Shown: positions 58,212-64,000 of the stretch, one piece after another
Layout: every line of letters begins with the position of its first letter
Numbering within the stretch: the first letter of the stretch is position 1
DNA from: LMUY01 sp964244585
GTDB taxonomy: Bacteria > Pseudomonadota > Alphaproteobacteria > Acetobacterales > Acetobacteraceae
Assembly (NCBI GenBank): GCA_964244585.1
Contig: CAXTJM010000005.1
Location: 1-64,000 of the forward strand
Direction of reading: 5' to 3'
Length of the DNA: 64,000 bases
Translations under genes and position numbers: made by a program
The notes under the pieces: generated by a model
What the model was told of the DNA's origin: nothing
The model's input: only the letters and a program-made list of their open reading frames with translations
Databases searched by the model: none

Positions 58212-58667
58212 CTAGGTCGGCGGGGCCGGCCGCGTCGCCAGGGCGTCGCGGATCTCGGTCAACAGCGCCTCCGACTTGGTGAGGGGCGGGGCGGCGAAGG
58301 CATCGCGGTGTTGCAGCCGGCTGAGCGCCTTCACCACCCAGAAGATCGCGAAGCCGACGATGACGAACTGGATCACCGCGTTGAGGAAGAGGCCGACATT
58401 CAACGTCACCGCGCCGGCCTTCTGCGCCGCGTCCAGCGTCGGCTGGGACGGTCCGCGCAGGGTGACGAAGATGTTGGTGAAGTCGATGCCGCCCACCAGC
58501 AAGCCGATCAACGGGGTGAAGATGTCCTTCACCAGGCTGTTGACGATGGTGGTGAAGGCGGCGCCGATGATGATCCCGACGGCGAGGTCGACCACGTTGC
58601 CGCGGAGGATGAACCCCCTGAACTCGGACATCCAGCTCGGCGCGGTGAGGTGAAGGGGCGGCTTCAT
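58212..58667 (-). CDS. mscL: Large-conductance mechanosensitive channel
   Basis: 151 residues. The N-terminal amphipathic segment EFRGFILRGNVVDLAVG leads into TM1 (IIIGAAFTTIVNSLVKD) with the pore-constriction residues, and TM2 is FVIVGFAIFWVVKAL. It opens under membrane tension to release solutes on osmotic downshift. AGGAGG precedes the ATG. Its 3' end lies two bases from the aroKB stop, and its 5' end is divergent from the cyanate operon. Confidence 0.94.
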   Translation of the reverse strand: MKPPLHLTAPSWMSEFRGFILRGNVVDLAVGIIIGAAFTTIVNSLVKDIFTPLIGLLVGGIDFTNIFVTLRGPSQPTLDAAQKAGAVTLNVGLFLNAVIQFVIVGFAIFWVVKALSRLQHRDAFAAPPLTKSEALLTEIRDALATRPAPPT

Positions 58668-58688
58668 GGTGGCCTCCTGCGCGACTGA

Positions 58689-58777
58689 CCTTTGCCATAG
58701 CCGCATGAAGCGCGGCTGCTTGGCAACAGGGACAGTGGTGGCAAAGGGCGCACAGACCGGTCTGTCTGCATAGCAGA
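58689..58777. promoter_or_regulatory. Cluster of dyads upstream of the cyanate operon
   Basis: Three symmetrical elements lie in this stretch. CCTTTGCCA and TGGCAAAGG (58689-58697 and 58739-58747) are perfect nine-base arms 41 bases apart. ACAGACCGGTCTGT (58752-58765) is a perfect 14-base palindrome. TCTGC-ATA-GCAGA (58765-58777) follows. They sit about 50 to 150 bases upstream of the sigma-54-like promoter, where activator sites for NtrC-type proteins are usual. None matches the enteric NtrC consensus closely. Confidence 0.5.
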
Positions 58778-58823
58778 TGGGCAGTTCGCCAGTGTCGGCG
58801 CGGATGAAGGGAGACGACTGCCC

Positions 58824-58839
58824 TGGCATGTGCCTTGCT
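58824..58839 (+). promoter_or_regulatory. Sigma-54-type promoter of the cyanate operon
   Basis: TGGCATGTGCCTTGCT matches the -24/-12 consensus (TGGCACG-N4-TTGCW) at every position but one, with the required 10 bases between the GG and GC pairs. The expected start of transcription is near 58850, giving a leader of about 48 bases to the TTG start. Sigma-54 with NtrC is a common switch for alternative nitrogen sources, which fits cyanate use. Confidence 0.65.
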
Positions 58840-58897
58840 GTTGGTGTGCATACCAATCTCGCGCACGTGCGCTGCCCCTCATCCTGGAGGCCGGAGT

Positions 58898-60238
58898 TTG
58901 ACCGCATCCCGATCGCCGTTCGCGGCGCACCCACCCGGCTGCCGCTGCGGCGGGACGAGGCTGGCCTGCGACCCGACGTCGTCGGAGGCGATCGCGACCG
59001 CCGCGATCCGCGTCGCGGCGGAGCGGGCGGCGTTCGGCGGCGAGGCGGGACGGCGGCGTGTCTTGAAGGTGTTGGGCGCCGCCACGGTCGCGGCGGCGAT
59101 GGATCGCATCTTCCCGATCCTGCGCACGCAGGAGGCTTGGGCGGAGGGTGCGGGCGGCGCCCCCGAGAAGAAGGACCTGAAGATCGGCTTCATCGCGATC
59201 ACCTGCGCCACCCCGATCATCCTCGCGGCGCCGATGGGGTTCTATGCCAAGCAGGGCTTGAACGTGGACGTGGTGCGTACCGCCGGCTGGGCGGTGGTGC
59301 GCGACAAGTCGCTGAACGGCGAATACGACGCCACCCACATGCTCAGCCCGATGCCGCTGGCGCTGACGCTGGGCGCCGGGTCGAACCCGGTGCCGTATGC
59401 AGTGCCCGCGATCGAGAACATCAACGGCCAGGCCATCACCCTGGCCATGAAGCACAAGGACAACCGCGATCCGACGAAGTGGAAGGGGATGAAGTTCGGC
59501 ATCCCATTCGACTACTCGATGCACAACTACCTGCTCCGCTACTATCTGGCGGAGGCGGGGCTGGACCCCGACACGGACGTGCAGCTTCGGGTGATCCCGC
59601 CGCCCGAGATGGTGGCCAACCTGCGGGCGGAGAACATAGACGGCTTCCTGGGCCCGGATCCGTTCAACCAGCGCGCGGTGTATGACGGCGTCGGCTTCAT
59701 CCACCTGTTGACGCGGGAGATGTGGGACGGCCATCCATGCTGCGCCTTCGGGATCAGCCAGGCGGCGATCAAGCAGGCGCCCAACAGCTTCCGCGCGATG
59801 CTCCAGGCCATCGTCGACAGCACGGCCTTCGCCAACAAGGCGGAGAACCGCAAGCAGGTCGCCGAGGTGATCAGCGCGCAGAACTACCTGAACCAGCCGC
59901 AGACCGTGGTGGAGCAGGTGTTGACCGGCACCTTCGCCGACGGGCTGGGCGGGGTAAGGCGCGTGCCGGACCGGGTCGGCTTCGACCCGTTCCCCTACGG
60001 CTCGATGGCGGTGTGGATCATGACCCAGATGAAGCGGTGGGGCCAGGTGAAGGGCGACATCGCGTGGCAGGAGGTCGCCAACCAGGTCTACCTCGCCACG
60101 GACGCGGCGGCGGCGATGAAGGCCGCCGGGCTGACGCCGCCGACAACCACCTACAAGAGCTACACGGTCATGGGCAAGACGTTCGACCCGGCCAAGCCGG
60201 ACGAGTACGTCGCATCCTTCGCCATCCGGCGGACATGA
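58898..60238 (+). CDS. Cyanate/nitrate ABC transporter substrate-binding protein (NrtA/CmpA family)
   Basis: 446 residues from TTG, with GGAGG seven bases upstream. Residues 15-18 hold CRCG, common at the start of such exported NrtA relatives. A twin-arginine-like segment follows (GRRRVLKVLGAATVAAAM, about 68-85), then the binding domain with LKIGFIAITCATPIILAAPMG, AGWAVVRDKSLNGEYDATHM, FDYSMHNYLLRYYL and DGFLGPDPFNQRAVYDGVGF, diagnostic of the NrtA/CmpA/CynA family for nitrate, bicarbonate or cyanate. The cyanase gene downstream points to cyanate. Confidence 0.88.
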   Translation: MTASRSPFAAHPPGCRCGGTRLACDPTSSEAIATAAIRVAAERAAFGGEAGRRRVLKVLGAATVAAAMDRIFPILRTQEAWAEGAGGAPEKKDLKIGFIAITCATPIILAAPMGFYAKQGLNVDVVRTAGWAVVRDKSLNGEYDATHMLSPMPLALTLGAGSNPVPYAVPAIENINGQAITLAMKHKDNRDPTKWKGMKFGIPFDYSMHNYLLRYYLAEAGLDPDTDVQLRVIPPPEMVANLRAENIDGFLGPDPFNQRAVYDGVGFIHLLTREMWDGHPCCAFGISQAAIKQAPNSFRAMLQAIVDSTAFANKAENRKQVAEVISAQNYLNQPQTVVEQVLTGTFADGLGGVRRVPDRVGFDPFPYGSMAVWIMTQMKRWGQVKGDIAWQEVANQVYLATDAAAAMKAAGLTPPTTTYKSYTVMGKTFDPAKPDEYVASFAIRRT

Positions 60239-61074
60239 CGCGGCAGAGGCTGCAATCGATGCTGCTGATGGCGGCGATCCTGGCCGTGCTGCTGGGAACG
60301 TGGCAATGGGCGGCCACGCCGGCGGCAGGGACCGTCACGGTGGACGCGGAGTACGCGGCCCTGGTCGGCAAGGCCGCGAGCCAGGGCCAGAAGACGCCGA
60401 TGCCGCGCCCGAGCGACGTGGCGGAGCGCGCCTGGACGCTGCTGCGCGACCCGTTCTACATCCACGGCACCAACGACCAGGGCATCGGCATCCAACTCGC
60501 CTGGTCGCTGCTGCGCGTCGGGATCGGGTTTGGGTTGGCGGTGATCGTGGCGCTGCCACTGGGCTTCCTGATCGGCATGAGCCCGGTGCTGAACGGGGCG
60601 CTGGACCCGATCATCCAGGTGCTGCGGCCGATCAGCCCGCTCGCCTGGATGCCGCTCGCGCTGTACACCATCAAGGATAGCGGCATCTCCGCGATCTTCG
60701 TGATCTTCATCTGCGCGATCTGGCCGATGCTGCTGAACACCGCCCATGGCGTGGGCAGCGTGCGGCGGGAATGGCTCAACGTCGCGCGCACGCTGGAGGC
60801 GGGGACGCTGCGCACCGCGCTGCGCGTCATCCTGCCCGCCGCGGCACCCACCATCATGACGGGCATGCGCATCTCCATCGGGATCGCCTGGCTGGTGATC
60901 ATCGCGGCGGAGATGCTCGTGGGCGGCACCGGCATCGGCTATTTCGTCTGGAACCAGTGGAACAACCTGTCCATCTCCGACATCATCGTCGCCATCTTGC
61001 TGATCGGCCTGGTGGGCATGGCGTTGGACAAGGGGCTCGGCCGGCTGTCCCGGGCGATCGCGTGGCGTGAATGA
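60235..61074 (+). CDS. Cyanate/nitrate ABC transporter permease
   Basis: 279 residues of the NrtB/CmpB/SsuC type, with about six membrane helices. The first is residues 9-26; a soluble stretch follows before helix 2. The EAA-like loop that docks the ATPase is LNVARTLEAGTLRTALRVILPAAAP. FVWNQWNNLSISDIIVAILLIG closes the protein. It forms the channel for the binding protein upstream. Its start lies in an ATGA overlap with that gene. Confidence 0.9.
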   Translation: MTRQRLQSMLLMAAILAVLLGTWQWAATPAAGTVTVDAEYAALVGKAASQGQKTPMPRPSDVAERAWTLLRDPFYIHGTNDQGIGIQLAWSLLRVGIGFGLAVIVALPLGFLIGMSPVLNGALDPIIQVLRPISPLAWMPLALYTIKDSGISAIFVIFICAIWPMLLNTAHGVGSVRREWLNVARTLEAGTLRTALRVILPAAAPTIMTGMRISIGIAWLVIIAAEMLVGGTGIGYFVWNQWNNLSISDIIVAILLIGLVGMALDKGLGRLSRAIAWRE

Positions 61075-61910
61075 GGCACTGGCTGTCGGTCGAGGGCATT
61101 GCCCGGCGCTATGGCTCGCGGACCGTCTTCCGCGACGTGTGGTTCGGGGTGGACCGCGGAGAGTTCGTAGCGCTGATCGGCCATTCCGGCTGCGGCAAGA
61201 CCACGATCCTGAACATCCTCGCCGGGCTGGAGGCGCCCGACGCCGGGACCATCGTGATGGACGGCAAGGCCCTGGCGGGGCCGGCGCTGGACCGCGCGGT
61301 CATCTTCCAATCGCACGCCCTGCTGCCTTGGCTGACGGCCCTCGGCAACGTCGCGTTCGCGGTGCGCTCGCGTCACCGGAAATGGCCGCGCGCCAAGGTG
61401 GAGGACCATGCGGCCCGCGTCCTGGAGCTGGTGGGATTGGGCGAGGCAGCCGGGCGCAAGCCGGCCGAGCTGTCGGGGGGCATGAAGCAGCGCGTCGGCA
61501 TCGCCCGGGCATTGGCGATCGAGCCGCAATTGCTGCTGATGGACGAGCCGTTCTCGGCCCTCGATGCATTGACCCGCGGCACGTTGCAGGACGAGGTGCT
61601 GCGGCTGGTGTCGGATGCCGGGCAGACCGCGTTCATGATCACGCACGACGTGGACGAGGCGATCCTGCTGGCCGACCGCATCCTGCTGATGACCAACGGG
61701 CCGGATGCCCGCGTGGCCGAGGTGGTGGTCAACACCCTGCCCCGCCCGCGTATCCGCACCGAGATCCACCATTTGCCCGGTTATTACGAACTGCGGAACC
61801 ATATCGTGGACTTCCTGGTCACCCGGTCGCGCGTGCTGGCCGGCAGCCGTCCGGAGGGCTGGACCGGCCGCACCGTGCCCGAGGTGCGGCCGGCGGAACT
61901 TGTCGCATAA
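61071..61910 (+). CDS. Cyanate/nitrate ABC transporter ATPase
   Basis: 279 residues, NrtD/CmpD/SsuB-type. Walker A is GHSGCGKTT (37-45), the signature LSGGMKQRVGIARAL, Walker B LLLMDEPFSALD and the switch His in MITHDVDEA. The tail (PRIRTEIHHLPGYYELRNHI, then VDFLVTR) is as in NrtD-like proteins. It powers the importer. ATGA overlap with the permease gene. Confidence 0.92.
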   Translation: MRHWLSVEGIARRYGSRTVFRDVWFGVDRGEFVALIGHSGCGKTTILNILAGLEAPDAGTIVMDGKALAGPALDRAVIFQSHALLPWLTALGNVAFAVRSRHRKWPRAKVEDHAARVLELVGLGEAAGRKPAELSGGMKQRVGIARALAIEPQLLLMDEPFSALDALTRGTLQDEVLRLVSDAGQTAFMITHDVDEAILLADRILLMTNGPDARVAEVVVNTLPRPRIRTEIHHLPGYYELRNHIVDFLVTRSRVLAGSRPEGWTGRTVPEVRPAELVA

Positions 61911-61931
61911 CCACTCGATGGGAGAGAGACC

Positions 61932-62381
61932 TTGAACGAAGCGAAGACGGCGTTGGGGCAGAAGATCGTTGCCGCCAAGAAGGCCAAGGGATGGACGTGG
62001 CCGCAGGTGGCGGAGAAGCTTGGCTTCTCCCCGGTCTGGACCTGCGCCGCATGCCTGGGACAGATGTCGATGACGCCGGAGACGGCGGAGAAGACCGGTG
62101 TGATGTTCGACCTGACGCCGGCGGAAGTGGACTTGCTGGCCCAGGCACCCTATCGCGGCTCGCTGCCGACTGCGGTGCCGACCGACCCGCTGATCTACCG
62201 GTTCTACGAGCTGGTCAGCGTCTATGGCACCACGTGGAAGGAGATGATCCACGAGGAATTCGGCGACGGCATCATGTCCGCGATCGATTTCGACATGACG
62301 ATGGAACGCCAGCCCGACCAGAAGGGTGACCGGGTGAAGATGACCATGAGCGGCAAGTTCCTGCCCTACAAGCGCTACTGA
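61932..62381 (+). CDS. cynS: Cyanate hydratase (cyanase)
   Basis: 149 residues, full length. The catalytic triad is Arg90 and Glu93 in YRFYELVSVYG and Ser116 in DGIMSAIDFDM. The N-terminal helix-turn-helix-like domain (GWTWPQVAEKLGFSPVWT) is standard. It converts cyanate and bicarbonate to ammonia and CO2, allowing cyanate as nitrogen source and detoxifying it. It starts with TTG after GGAGAGAG, and follows the ABC genes with 21 bases between. Confidence 0.95.
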   Translation: MNEAKTALGQKIVAAKKAKGWTWPQVAEKLGFSPVWTCAACLGQMSMTPETAEKTGVMFDLTPAEVDLLAQAPYRGSLPTAVPTDPLIYRFYELVSVYGTTWKEMIHEEFGDGIMSAIDFDMTMERQPDQKGDRVKMTMSGKFLPYKRY

Positions 62382-62387
62382 CGTCGC

Positions 62388-64000
62388 CTACTCGGCAGCC
62401 ATCGGCATCGGCGTCGGGTTGGACTGCCGCATCAGCAGGTCGCGATAGGGGCCGTCGCTGTGCTCCAGTTGCACCGGCGAGCCATCCTGCAGGATGCGGC
62501 CCGACTGCATGACGACGATGCGGTCGAAATCGCGCAGGGTGGAAAGCCGGTGGGCCACCGCGACCACCGTGCGGCCCTGCATCAGGCGGTTCAGCGCGCG
62601 TTGGACGGCGGCCTCCGACTCGCTGTCCAGCGCGCTGGTCGCCTCGTCCAGCAGCAGGATGGGCGGGTTGCGCAGGAAGGCGCGGGCGATCGCCAGCCGC
62701 TGACGCTGGCCGCCGGACAGCTTCACCCCGCGGTCGCCGACCTCCGTGTCGTAGCCCTCGGGCAGCGCCTCGATGAAGTCGCGGCAGCATGCGGCCTCGG
62801 CGGCGGCGCGGACCTCCGCGTCGGAGGCATCCGGACGGCCATACCGGATGTTGTCCAGCACGGACCGGTGAAACAGCGAGACGTCCTGCGGCACGATCCC
62901 GATCGCATCATGCAGGCTGGCCTGGGTGAGGCTGGCCAGGTCGTTGCCATCCAGCATCACCTGGCCGGACGGGACGTCCCGCAGCCGTTGCAGCAGCGCC
63001 AGCACGGTGGACTTGCCCGACCCGGAGCGGCCGACCAGCCCCACCCGGGAGCCCGCTTCCACGGTGAGGCTGAAATGGTCCAGCACCGCCTGGCTGCTGG
63101 CCGGATAGGCGTAGGTGACGTCGCGGAACTCCAGCCGACCTTTCGGCCGCTCCAGCGCCCGCGCATCGTCGGCATCCTCCAGTTCGTGCGGCAGCAACAG
63201 CGTGGCCAGCGCCTCCGACAGGCGCGCGGTGTGCTGGACGGTGTCCACCAATGCCACGGCCAGGTCCCGCGTGCCGTGCAGGATGGTAAATCCCAGCGTC
63301 GTCACCAGCACCACGTCGCCGGGACTGGCCGCCCCGTTTTCCCACAGCAGGATCGCCCAGGCGAGCAGCCCGGCGGTCAACCCGGCCGTGACGGCGGCGT
63401 GGAGCAGCCGCAACTTCTCCAGGTAGCGCAAGGATCGGCCACGGATGCTGACCTCCTGCTGCACCCGGTCGCTGAAGCGCTGCCGCTCGCGCAGCGTGGC
63501 GCCGAAGGCGCGGACCAGAGGCATGTTGTTGATCACGTCCACCAGCTCACCGTCCACGGCGGCCGCCACGGCGGCGTATTGGTGGTGCAGCGGCCGTCCG
63601 CCTGCCGCCAGGCGGCTCAGCGCATAGGCGATCATGCCCGCCACCACGATCAGCGTCGCGGCCATCGAGGGGCTGACGGTCGCCATCACCACGATCGACC
63701 CGGCGACTGCCAACAGGGGCGGAAGCACGTTCCAGGCGAAGGTGTTCTCCACCGTGTAGATCGCGTTGCCCGTTGCCGTGATGCGCCCCGCCAGGGTGCC
63801 GGGCGGCCGGTCCGCGAAATAGGCAGGCGAGTGGCCGGTGAGATGGTGGAACAGGTCCCGCCGCAGATCCCCGGTCACACCGACGAACGTATGCGACGCC
63901 ATCCAGCCGCCGACGCGCCATAGCAGGTTGTCGGCCGCGATCAGGCCGGCAAGCAGGAAGAATGCCGTCCAGACCGGGCCATGTTCACCCGCCGTCAGCA
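62388..64000 (-). CDS. ABC exporter (fused membrane and ATPase domains), 5' end outside the window
   Basis: At least 537 residues are visible and the frame is open to the window edge, so the ATG at 63902 is not the start. The membrane part has several helices (one is TAFFLLAGLIAADNLLW at the edge), FHHLTGHSPAYFADRPPGTLAGRI being the usual exporter loop. The ATPase has Walker A VGRSGSGKST, signature VKLSGGQRQRLAIARAF, Walker B ILLLDEATSALD and VAHRLST. This is a type IV exporter of lipid or drugs. It faces cynS with six bases between. Confidence 0.9.
   Translation of the reverse strand, partial: LTAGEHGPVWTAFFLLAGLIAADNLLWRVGGWMASHTFVGVTGDLRRDLFHHLTGHSPAYFADRPPGTLAGRITATGNAIYTVENTFAWNVLPPLLAVAGSIVVMATVSPSMAATLIVVAGMIAYALSRLAAGGRPLHHQYAAVAAAVDGELVDVINNMPLVRAFGATLRERQRFSDRVQQEVSIRGRSLRYLEKLRLLHAAVTAGLTAGLLAWAILLWENGAASPGDVVLVTTLGFTILHGTRDLAVALVDTVQHTARLSEALATLLLPHELEDADDARALERPKGRLEFRDVTYAYPASSQAVLDHFSLTVEAGSRVGLVGRSGSGKSTVLALLQRLRDVPSGQVMLDGNDLASLTQASLHDAIGIVPQDVSLFHRSVLDNIRYGRPDASDAEVRAAAEAACCRDFIEALPEGYDTEVGDRGVKLSGGQRQRLAIARAFLRNPPILLLDEATSALDSESEAAVQRALNRLMQGRTVVAVAHRLSTLRDFDRIVVMQSGRILQDGSPVQLEHSDGPYRDLLMRQSNPTPMPMAAE

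Overview
The window is high-GC chromosomal DNA of an alphaproteobacterium, most likely Rhodospirillales/Acetobacteraceae. This is inferred from gene content and order: a phaC/phaB/phaA/phaR block, xerD divergent from a fused aroK-aroB, accA close by, holC behind leucyl aminopeptidases, and very strong third-position GC. Gene density is very high. Many neighbours share 1, 4 or 8 bases as ATGA, GTGA or TGATG junctions, so most of the window is read as short, tightly coupled operons. I see no tRNA, rRNA, CRISPR array, intact insertion sequence or prophage.

Layout. 1-4.7 kb: polyhydroxyalkanoate block (end of class I phaC, phaB, phaA, a second PhaC-like protein with a small possible partner, phaR). 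4.8-13.6 kb: SYLF protein, LysE exporter, an overlapping trio (exported alpha/beta hydrolase, large membrane protein with a degenerate spermidine-synthase-like core, Tat-type exported isoaspartyl-methyltransferase-like protein), a DHA2 multidrug permease and an acyltransferase. 13.6-17.5 kb: four-gene molybdenum-hydroxylase maturation operon (CoxE-like VWA protein, XdhC split into two genes, molybdopterin-binding/MocA fusion). 17.5-20.6 kb: lipoprotein, RidA, CHAP amidase, split chromate transporter. 20.6-35.2 kb: accessory catabolic region with two MHS-type permeases, three acyl-CoA ligases (one of feruloyl-CoA synthase type), a thiolase, a MaoC hydratase, a peptide-type ABC binding protein, SCO/PCuAC copper chaperones, and a LysR regulator divergent from an SDR reductase and a tautomerase. 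35.2-46.3 kb: ClC antiporter with two glycosyltransferases, holC with two tandem M17 aminopeptidases, cysQ-Sua5-flavoprotein operon.

46.3-47.35 kb is the least coherent stretch: an AT-rich gap, two small hypothetical genes, repeats and a palindrome. It is followed by a hydantoinase/oxoprolinase pair (hyuA-hyuB). 51.1-58.7 kb holds lipoproteins, accA, a thiolase/DUF35 pair with a MaoC hydratase, xerD with an upstream 47-residue membrane peptide, aroKB and mscL. 58.8-62.4 kb is a cyanate-use operon (ABC importer plus cyanase) behind a sequence that matches a sigma-54 promoter almost perfectly. The window ends inside an ABC exporter gene.

The most unusual features are: the envelope operon at 6.4-10.6 kb, which places SAM-fold proteins in or across the membrane; the sigma-54-like cyanate control region with several dyads; hairpins abutting or burying ribosome-binding sites (17.9, 31.1 kb); and a recurrent pattern of perfect inverted repeats in gene-start regions.
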